From: Palleronia abyssalis
GTDB lineage: Bacteria > Pseudomonadota > Alphaproteobacteria > Rhodobacterales > Rhodobacteraceae
Length of the DNA stretch: 64,000 bases
Assembly: GCF_900302445.1 (NCBI RefSeq)
Contig: NZ_ONZF01000004.1
Location: 124,001 to 188,000 of the forward strand
Direction: 5' to 3'
The position numbers were made by a program, and so were the translations under genes. The notes beneath the pieces are model-generated. The model saw only the letters and a program-made list of their open reading frames with translations, searched no databases and was not told the origin of the DNA. Below, one piece after another: positions 55,930-64,000 of this stretch (position 1 is its first letter; every line of letters starts with the position of its first letter).

Positions 55930-55958
55930 CGCGTAGCCGGGGGGGGCGTCGCCTTCAA
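55930..55958 (-). promoter_or_regulatory. Candidate metK promoter
   Basis: TTGAAG (55953-55958), 17-bp spacer, TACGCG (55930-55935); transcription would begin just before the riboswitch. The -35 overlaps the lnt stop codon. The -10 is a poor match. Confidence 0.35.
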
Positions 55959-57427
55959 GCTGTTTTTCGGCGGAATCTTAACGCAGCGGCAAGACTGAGC
56001 AGGATTGCCACGAGGGCGGGCCAGTCGCCGGTGCGCGCGTAGGTTGTAGGCGGCAGCGCGGGCGGCAGAACCGTATCCAGCGCGCCGGTCTGCCCCAGCC
56101 CCAGGCTGGCCGTGACGCGGCCGCGGGCGTCGATCATCGCGGTGATGCCGGTATTGGCGGCGCGCGCGAGGGGCAGGCCCTGCTCGATCGCGCGCATCCG
56201 GGCGATGGCAAGGTGCTGCTGGGGCCCCGCGAACGTACCGAACCAGGCATCGTTGGTGATCTGCAGCAGCCAGTCGGGGCGAACCGGCGCGCCGCCGACC
56301 TCTTCGGGGAAGATCGCCTCGTAGCAGATCAGCGGCAGGACCTGTCCCAACGGCCCCAGATCGACGAGGCGCGGCCCGGGGCCCGCAGAATAGCCGAACT
56401 GCCCCTGCGCCAGGCCGCGCAGGCCGAACCGGGCGGCCAGATCGCCCAGGGGCATGTATTCACCGAAGGGCACGAGGTGGTGCTTGTCGTAGGTGTCGAC
56501 CACGCGCGCCTCGGGCGAGATGACCAGAAGGCTGTTGTAATATAGCGGCCCCTCGACCCGTTGCGCGCCCACGACCACCGGTGCCCCCCGCCCTGCGCCG
56601 GCCAGAAGACCCAGAACCGGGTGGCCGGGTTCGAGCAGATAGGGGACGGAGGTTTCGGGCCAGATGATCAGGTCGGGATTGCCCGGCGCGGCGCTGGCGT
56701 CGAGCGCGTCCGAAAAGTAGATGGCCCCAAGCTCAGGGTGCCATTTCTCGTCCTGCGGGGCGTTGGGCTGGACTAGCCGGATCACGGGCGCGTCCGAGGC
56801 CGGAAGCGGCGCGGGCGGGACCAAGGAAAGAAGCACGGGCGGCAGGATCGCGGCGGCGATCAGCGCGGGAATGGCGGGCCACCGGGGCCCGATGGCGGCC
56901 AGCGCCCCGGCGAACAGCCCGGTCAGCAGGGTCAGGCCGAAAGGTCCGATGACGGCAACCGACTGAACGGCGGCACCCTCGGACCAGATGTAGCCGATCA
57001 GAGACCACGGAAACCCCGTCAGGATGAGCGAGCGGAGCGTTTCAACCCCAGCGAGCGCGCCGCCGAACGCCAGCGCATAGCGCCATCCTCCCCCGGGGGC
57101 GATGCGGCGCGCCAGCCAGAAGGCCAGCGCCCAGAACAGCGCGAATCCCGTCGCGGTGAACAAAAGGCCGAAAGGCGCCATCCAGCCATGCCTTTCGGCA
57201 TCCACCAGGAAGGGCTGGACGATCCAGTGCAGCGTGACGCCGAAATATCCCGTCCCCGCGCAGAACCCGATCCACGCGGCCCGGCGCGAGGTGTTCGACC
57301 GGGCGGCCAGCCAGCCCGCGAGGCCCAGCCCCGCAAGGCCCAGCGCCACGATGGAGAACGGCACCTGTCCCAGTGCCGCCACGCCCCCTGCCCCGGCCGC
57401 CATCAGGCGGCGCGTGCCCTCACGCAC
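55955..57427 (-). CDS. lnt: Apolipoprotein N-acyltransferase Lnt, 490 aa
   Basis: Lnt adds the third acyl chain to outer-membrane lipoproteins. Six or so N-terminal membrane helices are followed by a periplasmic nitrilase-like domain with the Glu-Lys-Cys triad in [23 protein letters not shown] and [11 protein letters not shown], and a final membrane helix. The start is GTG at 57427, overlapping the upstream stop by eight bases; ATG at 57403 is an alternative. It is the last gene of the phoH-ybeY-corC-lnt operon. Confidence 0.95.
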   Translation of the reverse strand: MREGTRRLMAAGAGGVAALGQVPFSIVALGLAGLGLAGWLAARSNTSRRAAWIGFCAGTGYFGVTLHWIVQPFLVDAERHGWMAPFGLLFTATGFALFWALAFWLARRIAPGGGWRYALAFGGALAGVETLRSLILTGFPWSLIGYIWSEGAAVQSVAVIGPFGLTLLTGLFAGALAAIGPRWPAIPALIAAAILPPVLLSLVPPAPLPASDAPVIRLVQPNAPQDEKWHPELGAIYFSDALDASAAPGNPDLIIWPETSVPYLLEPGHPVLGLLAGAGRGAPVVVGAQRVEGPLYYNSLLVISPEARVVDTYDKHHLVPFGEYMPLGDLAARFGLRGLAQGQFGYSAGPGPRLVDLGPLGQVLPLICYEAIFPEEVGGAPVRPDWLLQITNDAWFGTFAGPQQHLAIARMRAIEQGLPLARAANTGITAMIDARGRVTASLGLGQTGALDTVLPPALPPTTYARTGDWPALVAILLSLAAALRFRRKTA

Positions 57428-58280
57428 TGACGGGCAGGCGCACGCGAAGGCGTTTCAGACGGCGGGGGTCGGCGTCGACGATCTCGATCTCGGCACCCGA
57501 GGGGTGCGAGATGACTTCCCCCCGTGCGGGCACGCGGCCGGTCAGGACCACGACGACGCCACCAAGGGTATCGATCTCCTCGTCCTCATCCTCGTCGGTG
57601 AACGAGACCTGGGTCGCGTCCTCAAACTCCTCCAGCGGGGTGCGGGCCTGGGCGATCCAGACGCCGGGCTTCTCTTCGGCGAAAAGCTGGGCTTCGTCCT
57701 CGTCGTGCTCGTCCTCGATCTGGCCGATAACCTGTTCGATCAGGTCCTCGATCGTGACAAGGCCGTCCACACCACCGTATTCGTCGATCACCAGGGCCAT
57801 GTGGGTCCGCTCGCTCTGCATCCTTTGCAGCAGGACGCCGATGGGCATGGAAGGGGGCGCATAGATCAGAGGGCGCATCAGGGTGGCGAGATCGAAATCC
57901 CCGTCCGCGCCGAACCCGTGCTTGAGGGTGAAATCCTTGAGATGGATCATGCCCTTGGGATGGTCCAACGTTCCGTCATAGACCGGCAGCCGGGTCAGCC
58001 CCGAGGTCCGGAAGACCTCCACCAGGTCGTCTATCGGAATGTCGAGGGGGACCGAGATGATCTCGACCGAGGGGATCGCCACATCCTCGACGCGCATCCG
58101 CGAGAGATTGACCAGACCGGGGGGCATGCGCTGGACGCGCGTGTCGACCTCCTCGGGGTCATCCGTTTCGGGGGTCGAGAAGGCCTCGAATATCCGTCCG
58201 AAAAATCCTCGGTCCGGACTGTCCTGCTCGGGATCGACCTGCTCCTGGTCCGATCCCGCAACGTTGTCTGCGTGAGACAT
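57420..58280 (-). CDS. CorC/TlyC-like CBS-domain protein, 286 aa
   Basis: A CBS pair lies at about 65-190 (MRVEDVAIPSVEIISV; GMIHLKDF; MALVIDEYGGVDGLVTIEDLIEQVIG) and a CorC_HlyC transporter-associated domain at about 205-286 (TLGGVVVVLTGRVPARGE). There are no membrane helices, so it is the soluble CorC type linked to magnesium or cobalt efflux or to membrane homeostasis. The ATG at 58280 follows GGAAAGGTG. It overlaps lnt and lies 38 bp after ybeY. Confidence 0.92.
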   Translation of the reverse strand: MSHADNVAGSDQEQVDPEQDSPDRGFFGRIFEAFSTPETDDPEEVDTRVQRMPPGLVNLSRMRVEDVAIPSVEIISVPLDIPIDDLVEVFRTSGLTRLPVYDGTLDHPKGMIHLKDFTLKHGFGADGDFDLATLMRPLIYAPPSMPIGVLLQRMQSERTHMALVIDEYGGVDGLVTIEDLIEQVIGQIEDEHDEDEAQLFAEEKPGVWIAQARTPLEEFEDATQVSFTDEDEDEEIDTLGGVVVVLTGRVPARGEVISHPSGAEIEIVDADPRRLKRLRVRLPVSA

Positions 58281-58317
58281 TTCACCTTTCCAGTTGACGG
58301 GCTTCACGTGCCCAACT

Positions 58318-58815
58318 TCATCTATATGGGTTTTCGATCCCCAAGTCCGCAAGGATTTCGACCTCGACCCCTTCCATGAGCGCCGCATCGCCGTCGCGTT
58401 CGTGGTCATAGCCCAGAAGATGCAGAGTGGCGTGGATCAGAAGGTGGGTCAGGTGGTGGTCCAGCGGTATGTCCCCCGCGCGTGCCTCGGCCGCGCAGGT
58501 CTCCCACGCGATGGCGATGTCGCCCAGCTCGGGGTCGTCGGGGGGCGCGGGGTGGCCGCCCTCGACGTCGGGCGCGCGATCCTCCGTCGGCCAGGACAGC
58601 ACGTTGGTAGGCCGGGGCTTGCCGCGGAAATCGGCGTTGAGGCTGGCGATCCGGGCATCGTCGCAAGCCAGGATCGCGATCTCGGCCTCTTCGATGCCGC
58701 GGTGGTCCAAGGCCGCGCGCACGGCGCGGGCCGCGACCCCGTCGAGATCCACGCCGGCCCACCCTTCGGCCTCGATCAGGACGTCGATCTCGGGCGCCAT
58801 TGCAGTGTCAGGCAT
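58318..58815 (-). CDS. ybeY: Endoribonuclease YbeY, 165 aa
   Basis: YbeY is a zinc-dependent RNase for rRNA maturation and ribosome quality control. The motif H-x3-H-x5-H is visible in HLLIHATLHLLGYDH near residue 125, and TNVLSWP (FRGKPRPTNVLSW) is a family landmark. The ATG at 58815 overlaps the phoH stop; ATG at 58800 is also in frame. Confidence 0.95.
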   Translation of the reverse strand: MPDTAMAPEIDVLIEAEGWAGVDLDGVAARAVRAALDHRGIEEAEIAILACDDARIASLNADFRGKPRPTNVLSWPTEDRAPDVEGGHPAPPDDPELGDIAIAWETCAAEARAGDIPLDHHLTHLLIHATLHLLGYDHERDGDAALMEGVEVEILADLGIENPYR

Positions 58816-59824
58816 CGGCCTCGTAGGCCTCGATGATCTTGGCGACCAGCGGGTGACGCACGACGTCCTTGGCGGTAAAGTAGTTGAACGCGATCCTGTC
58901 GATCCCGGTCAGCAGCCGTTCGGCATCCGCCAGCCCCGAGACCTGCCCCCGCGGCAAGTCGACCTGCGTGCGGTCGCCGGTGATGACCATGCGCGACCCT
59001 TCACCCAGGCGCGTCAGGAACATTTTCATCTGCATCGACGTCGCGTTTTGCGCCTCGTCCAGCACCACGAAGGCGTTGGACAGCGTCCGCCCGCGCATGA
59101 AGGCCAAGGGCGCGATCTCGATCTTCTTCTCTTCCTTCAGCTTCTGCAGCATCTTGGCGGGCAGGAAGTCGTTCAGCGCGTCGTAGAGCGGCTGCATGTA
59201 GGGATCGACCTTTTCCTCCTGGGTGCCGGGCAGGAAGCCCAGACGTTCGCCCGCCTCGACGGCGGGGCGGCACAGGATGATCTTGTCCACGTCGCCCTGC
59301 ACGAACAGGTTCACGCCCACCGCGACGGCCAGGTAGGTCTTGCCGGTGCCCGCGGGACCGATGCCGAAGGACAGCTCGTTCTTGAACAGCGCGCGGACGT
59401 AGGCCTTCTGCGCCTCGGTCCGAGGCTCGATCAGCTTCTTCTTGGTGCGAATCTCGACCTTGCCCCCCTGGAACATCTCCATCTGGTCGCCCGCATCCGC
59501 CTCGACCTCGGGCGTTTCGGGGCCCATGCGGATCTCGGCGTCGATATCGGCGGGCGTCACGGCGCGCCCCGCCTCGAGCCGGGCATACAGCGCGCCCAGC
59601 ACGTCCGCCGCGCGGTCGCGCGCCTCGGGCTCGCCCATCAGGGTCAGATGGTTGCCGCGACGGAAGATCTGAACGCCCATATGGCTTTCGATCTGCACTA
59701 GATGCGCGTCGCCGACGCCGCACAGGTCGATCAGCAGACGGTTGTCGGGAAAGTCGAGATGCGTCTCGGCGAGGTCCGGGGTGGTATGATCCAGCGGGGA
59801 CAGGGGGCTGGGAGTAAGGGCCAA
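58808..59824 (-). CDS. PhoH-family ATPase, 338 aa
   Basis: This PhoH-like protein has a P-loop ATPase core: Walker A FGIGPAGTGKTYLAVA (near 150), AEGERLG-type SLPG substrate motifs (AGERLGFLPGT) and Walker B VVLDEAQN. An N-terminal KH-like segment (about 30-90) binds RNA in relatives. The best start is TTG at 59824, six bases after CAGGAG; a GTG at 59905 lies in the upstream terminator region. It leads the operon with ybeY, corC and lnt. Confidence 0.93.
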   Translation of the reverse strand: MALTPSPLSPLDHTTPDLAETHLDFPDNRLLIDLCGVGDAHLVQIESHMGVQIFRRGNHLTLMGEPEARDRAADVLGALYARLEAGRAVTPADIDAEIRMGPETPEVEADAGDQMEMFQGGKVEIRTKKKLIEPRTEAQKAYVRALFKNELSFGIGPAGTGKTYLAVAVGVNLFVQGDVDKIILCRPAVEAGERLGFLPGTQEEKVDPYMQPLYDALNDFLPAKMLQKLKEEKKIEIAPLAFMRGRTLSNAFVVLDEAQNATSMQMKMFLTRLGEGSRMVITGDRTQVDLPRGQVSGLADAERLLTGIDRIAFNYFTAKDVVRHPLVAKIIEAYEADA

Positions 59825-59910
59825 ACGAAGCTCCTGCAGGGGACGGGTCCGTCCAACATCGTGGGGACTGCCGGCAGGATAGACAAGGGGCTTCGAGGGA
59901 CGCACACGCG

Positions 59911-59941
59911 AAAAGCCGCGCGGGGGATCGCCCCGCGCGGC
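59911..59941 (-). terminator. Terminator of the small lipoprotein gene
   Basis: Perfect 11-bp stem GCCGCGCGGGG / CCCCGCGCGGC, 5-nt loop, then TTTT on the minus strand; 22 bp past the stop. It separates the lipoprotein transcript from phoH. Confidence 0.9.
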
Positions 59942-59963
59942 AGATCGACGAAGTGACCTAACG

Positions 59964-60260
59964 TCAGATCGGGTCGGCGACGGGCGACCCCGCCCCGTCG
60001 GGACCGTAAAGCGTGAAGGGCGGCAGAAGACCGCAGACCGGCTTGCCGTAGCGGTCCAGCCGGTTCATCTGATAGCCCTCGATCCCGTCGTCGATGGCCC
60101 AGTGCTCGCACCCGTCGCCGTCGACCCAGATGCCGGGGGTCTTGGTCAGATTCTGCAGGCTCTTCGAGTCGACGAAGCGGTCGACGGTCTGGTCGGTCTT
60201 GGTGGCGCAGCCGGCGACAAGCGTCGCCCCGGCCAGGAGAAGGACAGGGATGTTTTTCAT
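59964..60260 (-). CDS. Small lipoprotein with DGCEHW module, 98 aa
   Basis: A lipobox LVAGC places the lipidated Cys at residue 18. Residues 43-76 (GIWVDGDGCEHWAIDDG, then EGYQMNRLDRYGKPVC) match almost residue for residue a segment of the OmpA-like protein encoded just upstream. The two Cys of the module (51 and 76) could form a disulfide. The rest is short. The ATG at 60260 is preferred to a GTG three codons upstream. It is probably co-transcribed with the OmpA-like gene (6-bp gap) and followed by a strong terminator. Confidence 0.85.
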   Translation of the reverse strand: MKNIPVLLLAGATLVAGCATKTDQTVDRFVDSKSLQNLTKTPGIWVDGDGCEHWAIDDGIEGYQMNRLDRYGKPVCGLLPPFTLYGPDGAGSPVADPI

Positions 60261-60265
60261 GACGC

Positions 60266-60832
60266 TCACCGGATGCAGATGATTTCGACGCGACGGTTCT
60301 GCTGCATGCCGGCAGCCGTCTGGTTCGACGCGGCCGGCTGGCGTTCGCCATAGCCACGCACGTCGTTGATGTTCCGCCCCATTCCGGCGGCATAGCGTGC
60401 GACCGCGTTGGCCCGGTTGTAGCTGAGGCGGATGTTGTATTCGTCGGACGCGCGGCTGTCGGTGTGGCCGATGATCGTGTAGGCGCGCGCGTCGGTCTGG
60501 CCGAAGAACGATTGCAGGTACTGCTGGCCCTGCCGGCTGATCTTCGCGCTGTCGGTGGCGAACAGGACGTCGGTGCTCATCACGCCGCAGGTCTCGACCT
60601 TGTGGCAGACGGGCAGGCCTTGGCGCGTCAGCCGGTTAGAGCCGTACCCCTCCCAGCCGTCGTCGCGGACCCAATGTTCGCATCCGTCGGGATCGATCCA
60701 GATCGTGCCGACAGCCCGCTGTTGCGCCTCGACCCCCTGGACGCCAAGCGCCATGCCCGCCGCGAAAACCGCCAGACCGGCCGCCCTTGCGACATTTCGG
60801 ATAAAGTTGAACGCCACCACTGTCTCCTTCAT
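60266..60832 (-). CDS. OmpA-family protein with DGCEHW module, 188 aa
   Basis: A signal peptide (about 1-37, VEAQ) is followed by the module TIWIDPDGCEHWVRDDGWEG (42-61) up to PVC (74-76). A C-terminal OmpA peptidoglycan-binding domain (about 88-188; VLFATDSAKISRQGQQYL, AYTIIGHTDSRASDEYN, SYNRANAVARY) follows. It should bind the cell wall in the periplasm and might pair with the lipoprotein encoded downstream. This sharing between neighbours suggests a common partner. Confidence 0.88.
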   Translation of the reverse strand: MKETVVAFNFIRNVARAAGLAVFAAGMALGVQGVEAQQRAVGTIWIDPDGCEHWVRDDGWEGYGSNRLTRQGLPVCHKVETCGVMSTDVLFATDSAKISRQGQQYLQSFFGQTDARAYTIIGHTDSRASDEYNIRLSYNRANAVARYAAGMGRNINDVRGYGERQPAASNQTAAGMQQNRRVEIICIR

Positions 60833-61083
60833 CTTGCGGATCCGGTCGGCCCTCGCGCCGAAATCACATTTTTATGTTGCGGAAGATTAACGGCTTTTCA
60901 TCTCAAGGGAAGTCTGAACTGCCCCCGGACCTTCGCGCCGGACCAGTGGGGGACGTATCAGGGTATTGGCAAGGCATCCGAAACAGTCTGTCGCCTTGAT
61001 CCCCGGTCCGAACCGCGAACGGCGCTGGTGTTGACGTCTGTTCGGGGTACACTCGCCGGGCTAGCAAAATCTGAGGGGATTCA

Positions 61084-61401
61084 ATGATGAAACGTTTACT
61101 GTTGTCCGCCGCATTGGCGGTCGGGGCCGGTGCGCCGGCGGTCGCCCATGACGTGTCGGGGGCGCATGGCGCCCATACCGGTCCGGTGGTCGTGGTCAGC
61201 TGCTATCGCGGCCCGTGGGCCCAGATCATCTGGGACCATCCGCAAGCGCCGTTCGTCGACAGCCTTGTCAACATCGGCTATTCGTTCAGCCAGGCGACGG
61301 CTATTGCCGAGCGCGTGTGCCGCGACCAGACGCTGGTCGGAAATCCCGACGGCCTGAAGGCCGTAACGCGCGAGATCATCGCGACATCGCCGCGGTACTG
61401 A
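61084..61401 (+). CDS. Small secreted protein of unknown function, 105 aa
   Basis: A signal peptide (about 1-21, PAVAH) is followed by a His-rich start (HDVSGAHGAHTG) and a compact remainder with two Cys (VVVVSCYRGPWAQIIWD; AIAERVCRDQTLVG), possibly disulfide-linked. AGGGG lies upstream of the double ATG at 61084/61087. No family is recognised. It is convergent with miaB (7-bp gap) and divergent from the OmpA-like gene. Confidence 0.75.
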   Translation: MMKRLLLSAALAVGAGAPAVAHDVSGAHGAHTGPVVVVSCYRGPWAQIIWDHPQAPFVDSLVNIGYSFSQATAIAERVCRDQTLVGNPDGLKAVTREIIATSPRY

Positions 61402-61408
61402 CCGCCGG

Positions 61409-62728
61409 TCAGATCAGCGCGCCTGCCAGCGAGTTGGCAGCACTTGCGGTAATTCGGATTCGGCGCAGATCGCCTGGTGCCAGATCAGGGGCCTCGACGA
61501 AGACCGAGTGCAGGTGGTCGGACTTGCCGACCATCTGCCCGGGTGCACGACCGGGCTTTTCGAAAAGAACGCCGACCTCCTGCCCGACCATCCGGTCCTG
61601 CACGGCGGTCTGCTGCGTGCGCAACAGCGCCTGAAGGCGCTGCAACCGGTCGTCCTTTGCCGCCTCGTCCACCTGCGTTCGTTCGGCCGCCGGGGTGCCG
61701 GGACGGGTCGAGTACTTGAACGAATAGCACTGGCCGTATTCCACGGCCTCAACCAGCGCCATCGTCTGGGCGAAGTCTTCCTCGGTCTCGCCCGGGAAGC
61801 CCACGATGAAATCGCCCGAGATCAGGATGTCGGGGCGGGCGGCGCGAATACGCTCGATCAGGCGCAGATAGCTTTCGGCGGTGTGCTTGCGGTTCATCGC
61901 CTTCAGCACCCGGTCGCTGCCCGATTGCACGGGCAGGTGGAGGTAGGGCATCAGCTTGTCGACCTCGCCATGGGCGGCGATCAGGTCGTCATCCATGTCA
62001 TTGGGGTGGCTGGTGGTGAAACGGATCCGCTCCAGCCCGTCGATCTTCGCCAGTTCGCGGATCAGCCGGGCCAGCGACCATTCGCCCCCCTGCCCGGCGC
62101 CGTGATAGGCATTCACGTTCTGGCCCAGCAGGGTGATCTCGCGCACGCCGCGGTCGACCAGATCGCGCGCTTCCGAAAGCACGCGGTCGGCGGGGCGGCT
62201 GACCTCGGAGCCGCGGGTATAGGGAACCACGCAGAAGGCGCAGAACTTGTCGCAGCCTTCCTGCACCGTCAGGAAGGCGGTCGGACCGCGCTTGGCCTTG
62301 GGGCGGGATTTCAGCCGCTCGAACTTGTCTTCCTCGGGAAAGTCGGTGTCCAGCGCCTTGACGCCCTTGCCGGCCTTCGCCTCCATCTCGGGGAGGCGGT
62401 GATAGCTTTGCGGGCCGACGACCAGATCGACCATGGGCTGACGGCGCAGGATCTCCTCGCCCTCGGCCTGGGCCACGCAGCCGGCCACACCGATCTTCAG
62501 ATCGGGGCGCGCGTCCTTCAGGCCCTTGAATCGGCCCAGTTCGGAATAGACCTTCTCGGCCGCCTTCTCGCGAATGTGGCAGGTGTTGAGCAGGATCATG
62601 TCGGCGTCGTCGGGCGTCAGGGTCTCGACATAGCCCGACCCGCCCAGCGCCTCGGCCATCCGCTCGCTGTCATAGACGTTCATCTGGCAGCCGTAGGTCT
62701 TGATGAAGAGCTTTTTCGGCGCGGTCAT
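61409..62728 (-). CDS. miaB: tRNA-2-methylthio-N6-isopentenyladenosine synthase MiaB, 439 aa
   Basis: MiaB is a radical-SAM enzyme adding the methylthio group at A37 of tRNAs. The N-terminal cluster cysteines are in [15 protein letters not shown] and VAGCVAQ. The radical-SAM CxxxCxxC lies in [15 protein letters not shown]. The C-terminal TRAM domain shows [20 protein letters not shown]. The ATG at 62728 gives the usual N terminus. It is divergent from the gene at 62841. Confidence 0.96.
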   Translation of the reverse strand: MTAPKKLFIKTYGCQMNVYDSERMAEALGGSGYVETLTPDDADMILLNTCHIREKAAEKVYSELGRFKGLKDARPDLKIGVAGCVAQAEGEEILRRQPMVDLVVGPQSYHRLPEMEAKAGKGVKALDTDFPEEDKFERLKSRPKAKRGPTAFLTVQEGCDKFCAFCVVPYTRGSEVSRPADRVLSEARDLVDRGVREITLLGQNVNAYHGAGQGGEWSLARLIRELAKIDGLERIRFTTSHPNDMDDDLIAAHGEVDKLMPYLHLPVQSGSDRVLKAMNRKHTAESYLRLIERIRAARPDILISGDFIVGFPGETEEDFAQTMALVEAVEYGQCYSFKYSTRPGTPAAERTQVDEAAKDDRLQRLQALLRTQQTAVQDRMVGQEVGVLFEKPGRAPGQMVGKSDHLHSVFVEAPDLAPGDLRRIRITASAANSLAGALI

Positions 62729-62840
62729 GGCACGACCCCTTCGTGAAACTGTGCGACGCAAGCCTCTATCGCGACGGGCCGTCCATCGCAACCGAGGCCG
62801 CGGCTTGCAAAGACGCCGGTGGCTGGCCCAGATAGCCCCC

Positions 62841-63710
62841 GTGAGCTTCGCCCAGACATATCCCGACCTCGCGACCTACGAGCGGACCCGCACCCCGCCG
62901 ATGACGGGCCCGGTGGGGATCCTGCTGGTCGAGGACGACATCGAGGCGCAGAGCGCCCTGGATCACCTTGTGCGGGCCGGGTTCAAGACTGTGGTGGTCA
63001 TGGCCCCCGAACGCGTCGCGCTGACGCCCGATTCCGCCGTGGCCGTGATCCGCGTGGGCTGGCGCAACCAATCGCGCGGACGGGTGCCCGATGCGGTGAA
63101 CGCGGTGGCGCGCAAGGGGCCGGGTCTTTGGATGCATTACTGCTTCAACGCCGAATACCTGTTCTTCCCCTTCTGCGAGACCCGCAAGGTGGGCGAGATG
63201 CTGGCCTTCCACACCGAAGAACGCCGCGCGGCCATGCTGACTTATGTGGTCGACCTTTATGCCGAAGACATCTCGACCGGGGCAGTCTGCCGCGAGACGG
63301 CGCATCTGGACGCCTCCGGCTATTACGCGACCTCGCGACCCGATCCCGTTACCAATTACCCGATGGAGCGGCAGCTGGATTTCCACGGCGGGCTGCGCTG
63401 GCGGTTCGAGGAACACGTGCCAGCCAATCGACGCAGGATCGACCGGATCGGCCTGTTCCGGGCCGCCCCGGGCGTCGACCTGCGCGAGGATCACACCTTC
63501 AGCCAACCCGAATACAACACCTATTCCTGTCCCTGGCATCACAACCTGACGGCGGCGATCTGCTCGTTCCGGGCGGCAAAGGCGCTGACCACCAATGCCG
63601 GGTCGCGCTATGACATCAGTACGTTCATGTGGTATCGCTCGGTCCCGTTCGAATGGACGTCGCAACAACTTCTGGACCTCGGCCTGATGGAGCCGGGACA
63701 GTGGTTCTGA
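62841..63710 (+). CDS. Conserved-looking protein of unknown function, possible glycosyltransferase-like, 289 aa
   Basis: Sequence blocks are strongly ordered: [91 protein letters not shown], and the end [12 protein letters not shown] recall similar proteins in Rhodobacterales, sometimes labelled glycosyltransferase, but see no DxD or other catalytic signature that settles it. The start is taken as GTG at 62841; an in-frame ATG lies near 62901. It is divergent from miaB and convergent with irr. Confidence 0.65.
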   Translation: MSFAQTYPDLATYERTRTPPMTGPVGILLVEDDIEAQSALDHLVRAGFKTVVVMAPERVALTPDSAVAVIRVGWRNQSRGRVPDAVNAVARKGPGLWMHYCFNAEYLFFPFCETRKVGEMLAFHTEERRAAMLTYVVDLYAEDISTGAVCRETAHLDASGYYATSRPDPVTNYPMERQLDFHGGLRWRFEEHVPANRRRIDRIGLFRAAPGVDLREDHTFSQPEYNTYSCPWHHNLTAAICSFRAAKALTTNAGSRYDISTFMWYRSVPFEWTSQQLLDLGLMEPGQWF

Positions 63711-63714
63711 AGGA

Positions 63715-64000
63715 TCAGCGCCGGCGCAGGCGGATGATGACGTCGACCGATGCGATCTCGGCGCCCTCTGGGGCGTCGGGCAGGGATTCGATCTTCAGCT
63801 GATCCGCCGGGGCGTCGATCAGGGCGCCGTCGTCTTCCCAAAGGAAGTGGGGATGGTCGTCGGTGCGGGTGTCGAAATAGCTTTTCTGCCCCTCGACCCG
63901 GATCTCCTGCAACAGCCCTGCGTCGCAGAACGCCTTCAGGGTGTTGTAGACCGTGGCCAGCGAAACCCTTTCGCCTGCGGCGCGCGACGCGGAGTAGAGC
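63715..64000 (-). CDS. irr: Fur-family iron response regulator Irr (C-terminal part; 5' end outside window)
   Basis: The visible 94 residues cover the end of the winged helix (VSLATVYNTLKAF), the Irr dimer segment (VEGQKSYFDTRTDDHPHFLWEDDG) and the conserved end EIASVDVIIRLRRR. The Irr C-terminal pattern distinguishes it from Fur, PerR and Zur. The heme-binding HHH of rhizobial Irr is here HPH. The gene reads out of the window on the minus strand. Confidence 0.85.
   Translation of the reverse strand, partial: LYSASRAAGERVSLATVYNTLKAFCDAGLLQEIRVEGQKSYFDTRTDDHPHFLWEDDGALIDAPADQLKIESLPDAPEGAEIASVDVIIRLRRR

Overview
This window reads as chromosomal DNA of a marine Rhodobacterales alphaproteobacterium (Roseobacter/Paracoccus relatives). 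The base composition is high G+C. The diagnostic content is a division/cell-wall cluster in alphaproteobacterial order with a small DUF2484 gene after murC, an aerobic cobaltochelatase (CobS/CobT), an Irr-type Fur protein, and a SAM/SAH-type riboswitch in front of metK. There are no insertion sequences, phage genes, CRISPR arrays or rRNA genes; one tRNA (Glu, anticodon TTC) is present. Most of the window is core genome, with one clear accessory locus at about 32-41 kb.

Layout. 0-9 kb: end of cobS, an unknown secreted protein, a reversed gene for a repeat-rich secreted protein, cobT, an M24 aminopeptidase, DUF427, a ClC chloride channel and a SnoaL-like protein. 9-24 kb (all minus strand): ftsW-murG-murC-DUF2484-purU-murB-ddl-ftsQ-ftsA-ftsZ, then lpxC, bamD and recN. 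This is the distal half of the dcw cluster; purU is inserted in it and the mra/murD part is absent. 24-32 kb: a YhiN-type flavoprotein, then XdhC and a molybdopterin-binding protein, a DUF4260 pseudogene, a large OmpA-family protein, and a VWA/MoxR pair. The XdhC, molybdopterin, VWA and MoxR genes look like a maturation set for a molybdenum hydroxylase whose structural genes are not here. 32-41 kb: six genes for glycosyltransferase-, methyltransferase-, hydrolase- and sulfotransferase-like proteins in which the same folds recur as intact and degenerate copies; this is the most unusual region.

41-47 kb: pyrC, recJ, tRNA-Glu, cmk, a GFA-family gene and aroA (class II EPSP synthase motifs). 47-54 kb: trmB, queF, an AEC transporter, a methyl-accepting chemotaxis protein, and a divergent pair of a PNPOx-like protein and a MocR regulator. 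54-64 kb: the phoH-ybeY-corC-lnt operon followed by metK with its own riboswitch, two small envelope proteins sharing a Cys/Trp module, miaB, two Rhodobacterales-type orphans and the end of irr.

Non-coding signals include two families of repeated structured intergenic elements (one with 2 copies, one with 3), several hairpin terminators, a perfect TTAA-N7-TTAA CtrA-like box before lpxC, and a structured gene-free stretch near 49.5 kb. All functions are inferred from sequence reading; no database search was run.
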